From: Daedaleopsis sinensis
Taxonomy: Eukaryota; Basidiomycota; Agaricomycetes; Polyporales; Polyporaceae
DNA length: 64,000 nucleotides
Assembly (NCBI GenBank): GCA_033807695.1
Contig: CM066303.1
Location: 3,782,001-3,846,000 of the forward strand
Reading direction: 5' to 3'
The notes below the pieces were generated by a model. That model had not been told where the DNA came from. It did not search any database and saw nothing but the letters and a program-made list of their open reading frames with translations. Positions within the stretch are counted from its first letter, which is position 1. Each line of letters begins with the position of its first letter. Positions 10,722-21,259 of the stretch are shown one piece after another. Position numbers and translations under genes: made by a program.

Positions 10722-12986
10722 CTACTCGGCATTGCGAAGAAGCTCGAGGAGATCCTCACGATAGCCATTGGACGCCACCAAGTCCTTGAAGGACCGCACG
10801 TCGTCGCACCCTTCGATCTTCACGCCAAAATCGAGCTGGGTCTGTCGAGTCTCGCGGCGGGAAAGCTGCCGAATGGACACTAGGTCCTCGACGATGCGCG
10901 CGCGTGCGAGGCTGACCTGCGAGCGAAGATGGTTGACCTTCGCGACGACCTCCGGCGAGAAGCTGACCGGCTCCGGCGACTTGCGCTTGGAAGAGGAGGA
11001 CTTGATCGAGATCTTGAGGGGCGTCGCCGGTTGGGAAGTCGACTTGGAGGGACTCGGCTTCTCCTTCTTGACGCTGCCAGAAGCGCGAGACGAACGAGGA
11101 GGAGGCGTAGAGTCGTCAGGTTCGGCCTTGCTGTTGCCATAGTCCTCGAGAAGGCGGCCCTTCTCGTCGAGCGACGGATAACGCGTAGGACCCTCCGGGT
11201 ACGGGTAGACGGGGGTGTCCTTCCGGATAGTCTTCGGACGAAGACGCTCCTGGAGCGCGGCCTTGTCGACGGAGAGGAATTTGTGCGAGTTCCTCTCGAA
11301 CTGGCGGACGAAGTCGACGGCGAGAAGACGGTCGGCGGGCGGCAGCTGCGAGGGTTCCCGGAAGGAAAACCCAACGCCGTTGTACATCGCGCCGATGCGA
11401 GCGTGCACTAGAAAAGAAGACAAGAAGTCAGCAAGAAGACCAAGAGAAGAAGGGGAAAGGTACTGACCTTTGACCGTCCCCTGGACACTCAGGTGGTCGT
11501 ACGCGCACGAGAAGCTCTTCCCCTTCTTCTTGCAGAAGTTGCAGCGGAACGCGGAAGGGTCCGGACGTCTGCAGGTGACCCCGGCGCGACGACACTCGTC
11601 GCAGTCGCCTTCGATCTGCACGGCGCTGGACAACTCCACGGAACCTTGGCGAGTGGAAGGAGGCTTCTTGTCGCGCTTCTTGACCCTAGGCGACAACTCG
11701 ACGACGGGAGGCGGACGTTTGCGGGGCGAGGTGCGGGACTTCTTCTTAGGAGGCTCCTCCTCCTCGAGTTGGTCGACTTCTTCTTCGCCTTCATCGTCGA
11801 CCTCGCCCTCGGCATCGCGGTCGGAATCGTCCTCGGGAGGGGAAACAGCCTTACGCTTTCCCTTGTCGACGGGCTTCTTGGGCGGCTCGCTCTCATCGGT
11901 GCTGAAGAAGAGGGGCGTCTTCTTCCTCTTCAGCGGCAGCTGAGACAGCGGAGGAGGAGGAGGATGGTCAGGCGAGAGGGGGGAGCGTGTGCGGAAACGA
12001 CGAGGAGAGTCGCGCTGGGCAGCGTCGGCCAGAGGCTCGTCGTCAGAAGCTTCCTCTTCGGGAACGTACTCGACACCAGTGACCATCGCAGCCAGGAAGG
12101 CGTCGCCAGGAAGCGCATCGGGGTCAGACGAATGCGCGGTCGACGAGGAAGTGGGGCGTGTGACGAGTATCCTCGTGAGACGCTTCTTGTCGAGGACCGG
12201 GACGTAACGCATGCCGGACAGCAAAGGCAAGAACTGGTCGACGCGAGTGTCGATGGTTTCCCGAGAGGCACGCATGTCGGGCGGGTAATCGGCGACCTGC
12301 ATCCAGCGCGGCTGGATGATCTCGTGGTACCAGTTCACTGCAAGGAGGAGCGGTCTTAGTCAAGCAACAGTGAGGGCGAAGAACGTAAGTACTTACGCTC
12401 GAAGAAGCCCAGCCGAAGGCGGTGAGCCTGGAAGGCGATGTCGATCTCCAGTGGGGACTCCGCTACGGTGCTCGAAACCGCGAACAGCCGCAACCGGCGA
12501 GAAGTCAGCGCGTACGAGCGAAAGAACTCCGAGACCAGAGAGGGCGGCGCGTAAAACTCGAACGTCGGGAGCGCGGCGAGGAGCAGGGGATCCAGGTACC
12601 AATTCCACTCCGGGACGAGACGGTGCTGCGAAAAAGGAATGTGTCAGGAAGGCAAGACTTGGAAGGCCGGGACGGCGTACCAGAGCCATGACGATACGAT
12701 CAAACATGGCCTTGAACATGCCATAGGAGAACGTAGTGAGCTGGTCGTCGGTGTACTCTTCCAAGATCGCCCGGAAGTCGCTAATCGTCAGCGGAGCGGC
12801 GTCCTGATCGCGAAGCTCGTCAGGCGTAGTAGGAACGGGCTCCTCACAGCCAAGTCGATCGGATTCACGCGTGAATTGCAACGGGAGCCACTTGAACAGC
12901 TCCTTGGGGATCGGTCGCCGAGGAGCATCGGAAGACGAGCGAGTGGCGGCGACGTTGGAAGACGAGCGACGGTTGGAAGCGGACAT
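10722..12986 (-). CDS. Unknown 696-residue nuclear-type protein with central Zn2Cys6-like cluster
   Basis: The exons are 12986-12681, 12625-12397, 12337-11468 and 11407-10722. Introns are 55, 59 and 60 nt; the last is in-frame and stop-free, so it might be retained. The N-terminal half is a predicted all-helical region (LTISDFRAILEEY, YLDPLLLAALPTF, HRLRLGFFE). Then comes a Pro-, acid- and Lys-rich segment with nuclear-signal-like PPKKKSR. Cysteines at about residues 424, 427, 434, 444, 447 and 456 fit C-x2-C-x6-C-x9-C-x2-C-x8-C, close to the fungal Zn2Cys6 pattern. In classical Gal4-type factors that cluster is N-terminal, so its central position is odd. The C-terminus is rich in Ser and Lys, then helical. 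It is the last and longest of three same-strand genes lying between the integrase remnant and the LTR. A DNA-binding role is inference. Confidence 0.72.
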
Positions 12987-13050
12987 GGTGGGCGATGTAT
13001 GAGCAGACGAGAGGAGGACGCACGAAGGCGGACAACCAGAAGGCCAAAAC

Positions 13051-13060
13051 GTTTATTAAG
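13051..13060 (-). promoter_or_regulatory. TATA-like box for the 696-residue protein gene
   Basis: The minus-strand sequence CTTAATAAAC lies about 65 bases upstream of the ATG at 12986, a normal distance for a fungal core promoter. Confidence 0.45.
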
Positions 13061-13159
13061 GGCGACAGTCAGAAGAACGTGAAGGGAACCGTGAAGTACA
13101 ACGTCCAAATGCGGTAATCTAAGCGCTCTCCGCGCGACGGCGATCGAGGGCGGCCCCAA

Positions 13160-13814
13160 TCAGTCGCACATCAAAGGAATAGAACCGAAGACTTCATCCT
13201 CGTCTGACAGAGAGGACGGCGACCTTTCCAGCTTCTTGATGGCCGCGCGGAGGGCGGACTGCTCAATACGCACCTCGCGCAGTTCAGCGGCGACCAATTC
13301 CAGACGCGCGAGTACTTCCGAAAAATGAACGCGGTACCGGTCGTCGCGTGCCAGGTCGCGCATGACCTCCAGGAGTTGAAGTTCGTGTTGCAGAGTGGCA
13401 TGCACTGAGTCCAGGAAGTGGAGGCGGTACGGAAGGCGGTGCGTCTGGACCAGGTCGACAAGGAACGCCTCAAGGCCGTTAGAGAAGAAACACTGGTCGA
13501 TGGCAATGGACACGCGGGCAAGTAGGTCGGAAACGTCGACGAGCAGGCCGTCATGCAGCATGCTCCAACCATACTGGGAAGGTGTCAATCAAGCGCGAGA
13601 AGCATCAGGCCGAGAAGCTCACCAAAAGTTGTCCTAAACGGGAAAGCGCGTGTTCATACACAACGCGGGGACAGCCGTGGTCGACGGACACCGTCTCGAA
13701 GAACTCGATTTGCTCAACAATGTGCGCACGAAGCGGGGAGAGGAGTTCAAGGGCCAACTCGCGGTGCGAGCTGACCTGGAGGGCGAGCGTACGCGGGAGG
13801 ACGGTCGACGACAT
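13160..13814 (-). CDS. Unknown 201-residue helical protein
   Basis: The exons are 13814-13623 and 13573-13160, split by a 49-nt intron with clean GTGAGC...CCCAG ends. The frame also opens to an earlier ATG at 13880. I chose 13814 because a TATA-like box sits at 13856-13863, between the two ATGs. The product looks almost entirely helical, with long heptad-like stretches in the second exon (HATLQHELQLLEVMRDLA, LVAAELREVRIEQSALRAAI), suggesting a coiled coil. There is no signal peptide, membrane segment or known motif. It is the middle gene of the antisense trio. Confidence 0.65.
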
Positions 13815-13855
13815 GATGAATGGAAGTTGATGAACTTCGAAGGCAGTTACAGCGG

Positions 13856-13863
13856 CTTTATAC
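13856..13863 (-). promoter_or_regulatory. TATA-like box for the 201-residue protein gene
   Basis: The minus-strand word GTATAAAG is 42 bases upstream of the chosen ATG at 13814. It overlaps the end region of the preceding gene (stop at 13877), so the genes are packed almost end to end. Confidence 0.5.
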
Positions 13864-13876
13864 GACACGCGGCTAC

Positions 13877-14447
13877 TCAAAAGTGGATGTCCTCTCGGAG
13901 GCTGGCAAACTCCTGATCTATCTCCTCCATTTCCTTTTCGACCTTCCGGATCCGGGCATCAACCAGAATAGACTCCGTGATCAAGGACCCTCCGGCGCGG
14001 TTGAGGACGCGGCGCGCGCAGAGTTGCTTCCGGAGCCGCTGCTGACAGGCAATGCGACGGGCATCGAGATCGGCCTGACGAGCGCACCAACGGGACCGGG
14101 CGACAAGCTCTTGGAAAAGGAAGAGCTGACGGTCAGCCAAGGCAGGCCAGCCCTCGGTGATCGTATTCTCGGTCCGTTTCACGAAGTCCGCGGCAACCTC
14201 GCCATCGTCCCCCAAGGTGATCAAAGTGTCCTGCCATGAAGACAGTCAGCCACGAAGACGAGGGCCTACACGCGGAGGGAGGACGACATACCACCAGTTC
14301 AGCGATATGGTCGTAGGAATCGTAGATGATTCCAACGTCCTCTTCAGTATGAGCGGCAGCAAGAGCCTCGAATTCAGAGATCGCGACTTCAAGCTGACGG
14401 ACAGTCTCCGTGAGGATGGGGACGTTGAGGAAGATGAAGGCAGACAT
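13877..14447 (-). CDS. Unknown 169-residue coiled-coil protein
   Basis: The exons are 14447-14292 and 14230-13877, separated by a 61-nt intron. The first exon is helical (LTETVRQLEVAISEFEALAA). The second has a strongly charged helix at its end (ARIRKVEKEMEEIDQEFASL) typical of a coiled coil. The family is unknown to me. It is the first gene of the trio, and its ATG is only about 70 bases from the polypurine tract and LTR-like sequence. Its length, Met-Ser start and helical character resemble the neighbouring 201-residue protein, so the two might be partners or distant paralogues. Confidence 0.65.
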
Positions 14448-14481
14448 TGCGAAGGATGAAAACTGAGGATGGAACGAGGGA

Positions 14482-14490
14482 GTTTATATA
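14482..14490 (-). promoter_or_regulatory. TATA box for the 169-residue protein gene
   Basis: The minus-strand word TATATAAAC is 35 bases upstream of the ATG at 14447. It lies just inside the polypurine tract at 14518. Confidence 0.55.
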
Positions 14491-14517
14491 CGCGCAAACC
14501 GAGGACGGTTCGAATGC

Positions 14518-14531
14518 AAGTGGGGGGGAGG
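14518..14531 (+). other. Polypurine tract of an LTR retrotransposon
   Basis: The run aagtgggggggagg is followed at once by tgatgagcc, the expected TG start of a 3' LTR. In Ty3/gypsy elements this tract primes plus-strand DNA synthesis. A similar word (aaagtgggggggaggaag) occurs at 10302-10319 but is not followed by TG and may be coding. Confidence 0.55.
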
Positions 14532-15374
14532 TGATGAGCCTCAGGACCAGCTAGGCCCCGGAAACACCACGCAGCCCATCACTATTCGCGCCCGTCAGTC
14601 AATTCACGCAGTATGAAGACGAGCGGCTTCACAAGGAAGGCGAGCGACTACCGAAGGAGCGAGTACGGAGACATGCCATTCCAAGGGTCGAAGGAGCCGA
14701 TGCCGAGCTGCCGGCGGCTGACCGAGGTCGCCAGAGCTCTAGCCAGGACAGAGGAGGCGATCGATCGAGGGTCTGGTCTAGGCGACCGCCACGGAGTCCA
14801 GCAATTGGTACGAAGGTCGTCGGAAGAGGCACGGAAGACAAGGGAGTGAGGGGGACGGCCTTCCGAGGCCTATGAAGACGAGCGGATGGACGTCAGACGC
14901 GATCACGTGGTGACGCGCCGCAAGACTAAGCGCTCTCGTGACCGCGGATGCAAGTCGAGCGGCGACGTGATAGGCTCGGTGCAAACACCTACCTAACCAC
15001 CGGAGTGCGCCGTAGGGGTTCAGGAGAGGAGGATCGCGACGTGAGCGTGGGAGGAGCAGAGTTTCCTATGATTGGACGATTGGTATGATAGTTGTAGTTT
15101 ATTTGGCGACGATTTGTACAGTATATAAGCCAGCGGGATTACAGCCCAGCAAAGCAGCGCAGTAGCTCCAGAGATCGAGTCCGAGTCCAAGAATCATCTA
15201 GTCGACACTCAATTGAAGACCGTCCGTCTTCAAACCTCCTCTTGCAGACTAGCCTCACCCACGGAAGTTGCTTGACTTCCATCTGAAGTTGCTCAACTTC
15301 CTTGTCTATCGTCGACGGGCTACGTGAAGAAGAGCGACTACACCGGGAACCTGTCCTCCACCTCGCACCCTACT
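14532..15374 (+). repeat. Probable 3' LTR (about 0.84 kb)
   Basis: It begins TG right after the polypurine tract. It carries a promoter-like gtatataag at 15121-15129 preceded by a run without genes, and is followed by an R/U5-like pyrimidine-rich part with repeated acttcc words (15260-15302). The right end is placed near cacctcgcaccctacta by analogy with other fungal gypsy LTRs. No second LTR is in the window, so neither the exact end nor a target duplication can be confirmed. Confidence 0.5.
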
Positions 15375-16189
15375 AGGTAGCTGATCTCGTGCTCGTTTGG
15401 GTGTGTGTTTCCCCCAGCGACCCAGAGTTACCCCATCAGCGCGGAGATATTCGTTCGGGTGACCAAAATGGGAACACAGGGAGGCGGATCGAGTCGCGCA
15501 TGCGGGTATGTATGTGTTCGGATCGAACAAGCTGAGATAAGTGTGGTAGTAGCTCCAGTACTTTACACTCAGCTGTACAGCCGGTTTGAACATGTGTAGA
15601 CAAGCTATTGTAATCCAAATAGCCACTTGAGGTTGTATTTGTCCCTGAGATGCCGGATAGTCGTAGTAGATTGGTCCCCAGTCATCTACTACTACGTTGA
15701 CACAAGCCGAGCTATTTGCTTCTGACCCGGGAAATAACATGTAACAGCATTTCCCTAGCTGTGGAAAGCTATAAGAACATATAGGATCAAGTACTGGAGG
15801 GATTCATGCGACAACGGGTAGGTACGGATACCATGCTCCTGAGGTCCGCTTTGACCTGTGCTCGTCATACTATAAGTGAAAGGTTAAACAATTGGTATAA
15901 AGGTTATATGAGCCACTAAGGGACTAATTAGAAGGGTATAGCGTAGCAAGAGAGCCGGGACCGCTATACTGTAGGTCCAATTCAAGGCTCCAGAGGTCGC
16001 AGGCAATAAGGCAGGGTACCCGGAAGTCACTCCAGATACCCCCCCGGATCGAACAGTAAATATGGTATATATGACCCCACCCCGATCCATCCGCTCGGAA
16101 AGGTAAATAGGTTGGTTCGATCGAGTCAGATCGGCCCGCTAAAATGGCCATAAGTCAATCATATTGGGTAGCTATAATGTAATATGTTT
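15375..16189. other. AT-richer stretch without genes
   Basis: No frame is convincing. Short words such as aattggtataaaggttatatgag (around 15890) are AT-rich compared with the surroundings. The stretch probably belongs to the flanks of the LTR and of the Plavaka-like element, but I could identify no terminal repeats. Confidence 0.4.
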
Positions 16190-19100
16190 ACTGAGCTATG
16201 TGCACGAAGCTCCAACCGCCGCAACTCTTCGTCTCCTCAAACAGGATTTAATGCAACAGATTTGGCTCTTACTACTAGACGACGACTTCATGCATGCCTA
16301 CCGACACGGCATGCTCATCATGTGCGGTGATGGTATCCTTAGGCGCATTTTTCCACGCATTTTTACTTACTCTGCCGACTACCCCGAGAAGTCAGTCACA
16401 CATTCATGACTCACTGACCGTGCGTATACTCATCCTTTTCTGACCAGATGCCTGATAGCGTGCATCAAGCAGCTCGCACACTGCCCGTGTCCGGACTGCC
16501 TAGTTGAGAAGCGAGACATCGCGGAAATGGGAACGGCACGCGACATGGCACAACGAACTCAAAACCTTCGGCAAGACGACGAACACACAATACACACACT
16601 CGTGGATCGCGAAGGTTCGCGGATGGATCTTCGAGAAGGGTACTCTGCCGGACAGTGCGACCATCAAGAAGACGCCGTTGGGGCAGACATCCACCAACCC
16701 GACACGTGTAAGTCCAATACACACCACGTCAATCGCTATATCAACACTGATCCTGTTATTACAGAGCGTGTTCTCTATCCGGTTCGCTGAGTTCGGATGC
16801 CGTGTATATGACCTTTTTGTCCCAGATCTAATGCATGAGTTTGAATTAGGCGTGTGGAAGAGCACATTCACACACCTCATTCGAATCCTCATAGCTGCCG
16901 GGGGCAACGCCGTGCAGATTCTCGACGAACGGTAGGCTATTCAAGATCCATGTGATGTCAATGATGCTCATCACTAGTGTTGTGCTTTGCCCGGCCTCAG
17001 GCCCTCAGGCCGGCAAAGCCGGGCCCGCACAGGCCGGGCCAAGCCAGGCCAGCCAATAGGGCTTCGGACGGCCTGACGGCCTGGCTTGCAGCTCATGAGG
17101 CCCCGGGCCAGGCCGGCAAGCCGTGGCCCACCTTGTGGGCGCTCCGAGGGCCCTGATACTGAATCTGGCCGGAAAGGGGTCATTGACCACATTTTTTGTG
17201 CTCAGTGTCACAAAAATGGGTTGATTCGGTCCGAGAAAGCAATATAAGTGGTGTGTGAACAATTAAGTAATGTAATTTGTCAGCACAACTAACTAGTACT
17301 AATATCTATCTATCCTTGTGGCCGTGTACCTCAGGCCCGGGCCTGAGCCAAAGCCGGCCGGGCCAAGCCGTGCCATATGGCCTACGGCCTGGCCTGACCC
17401 TTCTGGAAGCCTAGGCCGGCGGAGGCCGGGCCAAAGCCCCGGGCTTCCAGGCCAAGCCGGGCCCGCACAACACTACTCATCACGGTTGTTGCCCTGTAGG
17501 TTTAGTATGATACCCACATTCAGCCGCCGCACGATCCGACGTTTCGGGCACAACGTATCTGCGATGAAGAAGCTCGCCGCCAGGGACTTTGAACAAATAC
17601 TCCAGGTATGCACCTTGCTCGTGAGAACAGTACCCCAACTGACCGTGTATCGCAGTGCGCTATGCCTGTTTTCGAAGGCCTACTTCTGAAACGCCTCAAC
17701 GATATCGTGATGACAATGCTCTTCCGCCTCGCAACCTGGCACGCTCTCGCCAAACTCCGGCTCCATTCTGAAACCACACTCACCAAATTCGAGGCCGCCA
17801 CGCGGGCCCTGGGCGACATCATGAGATCGTTTCGCAAGAACGTATGCGCTGAGTACGTTACCAAAGAGCTCCCTAAAGAGACCCAACATCGGCAGGCACG
17901 TCAAGCGCGAGCTCTCGCCGCTTCCGGGCCTGGGCGCTCGCAGGAGATCACGCCAGCGGGGGCACCCAAACCATCTCGCGCCGCCAAGCTGTTCAACCTG
18001 GCCACCTACATGTGGCACCGCCTCGGTGACTACGTTCGATCCATCCGTCTATTTGGAACCACGGACAACACAACATCACAAACAGTTAGTGCGACATTGT
18101 ACACGTGCGCATTAGTCTCACTGATGTCAGCGCTTACACTACTAGGGAGAGCTCGAACACCGTTGCCCCAAGCAATTCTATGCGCGCACCAACAAGAATG
18201 TCAAGTTTGCCTCGCAAATCGCCCAAGAGACCCATCGTCAGCACACCCTACACAAGATAGGTGCCCAAATGCGACCGCACAAGTGTCCCCGCCGAGACAA
18301 AGCCCACTCCCGCCTGGCAGCCAATCAACGTGTTCGACTATCCACCCAATCCCGCGAGCCCCTACCCTCAGCCCCCGCTGACCTCGCCTTCCAGATATCA
18401 GATGATCAACGTAACTCGAGCAGCATCCCTCAATTCTTGCTCGACAACGCCCATGACCCGGCCTGTGAAAACTTCACTCCCCTCCTCAAGGAACATCTCT
18501 TCCGGCGACTCCCCGGTGGTGCCGACATACCAGATGGATACCAACCCACCCGCGAGGACCTTCAGTCAGTGCACATCAGTTCCAACAAGATGTATTTGCA
18601 CATGACGTGTCGTGTGAACTACACCACATACGACAAGCACCGTGATCAGGACTCTGTCAATCCGCGCACACACCCCGATATCATGATGTATTCCCCTGAA
18701 GCTCACGGCCATCCGTCCCTCTGCGCACGAGTACTGGAGATTTTCCACGTCAACGTGTTTTGTGCTGGGTTAGATCTCTCTGGTGCCGACGACTCTGAGC
18801 CGCAGCGCGAGCATGTGCTATGGGTCCGCTGGTTCGACATCGACTCATCTGCCCCTGGTGGATTTGATGCATGCCAACTTCACCGCCTCAAGTGGGTGCT
18901 ACCCGCCGATGGCGCCTTTGGGTTTATATCACCCGAAGACGTACTCCGTGGCAATCATCTAATCCCCGCATTCGCCCATGGCACTCAGGCCGTCATCCCC
19001 ATGCCTCGCGCGCCCGAGCAAAACATTGGTGACGAGGACGAGGACGATGACGAGGAGTGGTCCTACCATTATGTAAATTGGTAAGTGTGACATCATATAT

Positions 19101-19519
19101 TAATCTCCTCGAAGTGGTAGAGTAATCTGGGCTGACACGATCGACAGCTTTGTCGACCGCGACATGTTCATGCGCCATCTCGGGGGGGGGGAATAGGTCA
19201 CCAGTGCACCTCCCGCGATGGAACGAGAAACACCGCACAACAAATCCGACCCGCAGACGGCGTAGACCTCTCCGGCTCCGCGCAGGGGAGGATAGATGAC
19301 ACCGGCGATCATGTTGACAGCGCTGCGGAGGCAAGTGGTGATGATGAGCCAGACGAGGACGAGCTGCTTGACTATGGCTATATCTCTTCAGAATACGATG
19401 ACGATGAGGAAGGGGAAGGGGAGGATATTGACGAGGTGGAGTTGGATGATGTCGACACTGACGACGGTCCCGATAACGATGGACAACTGTTCGCCGATGC
19501 AGGCTTCAATGCGTACTAG
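16190..19519 (+). pseudogene. Plavaka/CACTA-like transposase gene, truncated and frameshifted
   Basis: Seven exons can be traced: about 16190-16390, 16448-16707, 16765-16931, 17500-17605, 17656-18084, 18146-19080 and 19148-19519. The motifs belong to a large mushroom transposase family: LLLDDDFMHAYRHG with IFPRIFTYSADYPEK, the zinc-type CPCPDCLVEK, PDLMHEFELGVWKSTFTHLI, LGDYVRSIRLFGTTD, then FVDRDMFMRHLGGG and an acidic tail. It is broken in three ways. The N-terminus is missing. Exon 2 changes frame near 16600, between the HTIHTLVDR part and the WIFEKGTLPDS part. A run of ten Gs at 19192-19201 puts the tail out of frame and creates an early stop. The fourth intron is enlarged by a MITE. Assignment to Plavaka is from remembered family motifs; a KDZ-related assignment is the alternative. 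Confidence 0.78.
16975..17475. mobile_element. Non-autonomous hAT-type MITE, 501 bp
   Basis: The ends are perfect 11-bp inverted repeats (tagtgttgtgc and its complement). The element is flanked by the 8-bp direct repeat ctcatcac at 16967-16974 and 17476-17483, the size made by hAT transposases. The interior is made of short ggccgggcc-type words in both orientations, with no frame. It sits in the intron 16932-17499 of the Plavaka-like gene. Removing element plus one duplication leaves a 59-nt intron, the normal size here. Confidence 0.9.
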
Positions 19520-19864
19520 ATTACGGCTGTATTACATGCACTAGAACAAGAATTCCGAGTCATACTTACCGATGTTTTTAGCAAATCCTGCTCGGCGTCA
19601 TCATATTGCGCCGAATGCCATGATGCCATTCAAGTTGGCCGTCGCTCGACCAGCATATCCTACTAACTGCACTACGCCATATGACTTTTTTGTCCAGCAT
19701 CTCATGGCTACCTGATACTGACCGTTCTGTGAGCCGGATTCCGCAGACACACATATATTGCAGCTGAACCGGTTGACTTGGTGGAAGCGCGCGGACGCCC
19801 GTTCAGACCCTTTTTAGCCAATCGGGCCAATCCTAGACGTGATATCCGCCTTTTTGCTGATGTG
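19520..19864. other. Tail of the transposon nest
   Basis: This AT-rich stretch follows the transposase stop. The array sequence resumes at about 19865 (block g, ctggggccaacacc). It presumably contains the 3' end of the Plavaka-like element, but I could not pick out its terminal repeat. Confidence 0.4.
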
Positions 19865-21259
19865 CTGGGGCCAACACCGCGCAGACGGAGAAGGGTACTA
19901 ACAACACTCACGTCGTATGTCGTATCCACCAGCTGGCTCTCACAGGTCAACGACCGACATGTACAAGCCCACGGCGGGGATCGCGGGGTGTTGGAAGTTC
20001 CGTGGCTCCAGATGTCACGGTGTGCTGAGACGGTGGGTATCTCCGGCTGATGAGGGTCATACGGGTCGTGCGCATGAGTGCTGGTGGTGGTAAGAGTTGT
20101 GGTGAGCCTATACATGTAGAGATGCACGAGTCTCGCAGGCCTGACGCGGTGAGGAGGAAGAGAAGAGGCGGAAGCTAAGCCACGGCGCTGCTCGACAGCA
20201 ACGGACCTTCGGCCGAGTGCGAGCCCGGCCCGAGCCGGAAAGTCTCACGCGGAGAGACAACCCTCAATTTTCACAAGTACCACCCATACCTTGGTGTGAG
20301 CTCATAATTACAATCGATTATCGCGTGCGAGTCCCTCGCTCATACTACCCTGTGCTCATCGACACGGAACATTGACCCCAACCATAGCCACATACCATCC
20401 CTGCAGACCACATCGTTGCACCCTCGCTCGAAGCGGCTGGCCAAGCAAGGGCCGCGAGTCTGCACTCTACTCGGACTTCTTTCTAGACTTCTATCTCATC
20501 CGCTTCCCTTGCCCGGCCCCTTTCCCCGGAACACTCGACATCGACTCCGGTCTCCGAGAGCGCAGGCTCGATGACGGCGTCCCGCGCTCTTCCGACCTCG
20601 ACATGCACTCCCGGAGCGCAGGCCCGACTCACGACAAAGATGCCAGGATAGCTTTTATACGTGGGGCCTGCGCTCGGGAGTGCATGTCGAGGTCGGAACA
20701 GCACGACGCGGTGACGGCCAGAACGGCGGGTTATAATCTGGATCATTGCCAGTCACTATCCACCGTAAGCTCGTTCTCGTTGATCCTCTTATTGCCCCGA
20801 AGTACTCACATGCGCTCAGCGATTTTAACAAGCTTCTCGATGACCCCAGAACAACCGTCTCAGCAATCCCTCCTCGAATCACTGCATGCGCGATGATCGT
20901 GCACACCCGTGCACGATCATTGTGAGATTCATGCCAAAGCCGGTGCCCTCCGCACACGAGAGCGCGTCGTAGAACGCACGCCGCTTCCAGTAATACGAAC
21001 ATCAGAGAGGGCAGCCCCCTTGGCCCCCGCACGCGCAGCATGCGTCGTAGCTTAGAGCTATCGCGCGCCGCGCACTTGCGGTAGAGAACCTCTTCGATTG
21101 CGAGCGGGCAGTGCGTCAGGGCGGCGGCGGAGCTCATGGAGGCGGAGAGGGAGCACGAACGAAGGGACTCGCCCATCGTCAGCGCGTTTGCGTCAATTGA
21201 TGTTGCCCATGCAGATGGAGCTCGACTCGCGAAACTTGGTACTACGCGAGCGCAATTTC
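19865..21259. repeat. Array blocks g and h, copy 1
   Basis: Homologous to about 31745-32900 (and partly to 52640-52960 and 47540-48200). Landmarks are gccaacaccgcgcagacgg, the words around gagcgggcagtgcgtcag and ggaggcggagagggagcacgaac. Open frames up to 374 codons cross it but are not kept in the other copies. It contains the foldback at 20590-20698. Confidence 0.7.
20590..20698. repeat. Inverted repeat (foldback), 36/35-base arms
   Basis: The left arm is 20590-20625 and the right arm 20664-20698. They pair over their full length except for one extra base, with a 38-base loop. The homologous block at 32340-32410 has only the left-arm sequence (catgcactcccggagcgcagg), so the right arm is an inverted duplication present in this copy only. 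Confidence 0.85.

Noticed and set aside
15375..15400. ggtagctgatctcg after the LTR, considered as a primer-binding site
   Set aside because: A primer-binding site should follow a 5' LTR with gag downstream. No gag is found in the next 800 bases, and the match to a tRNA end is weak.
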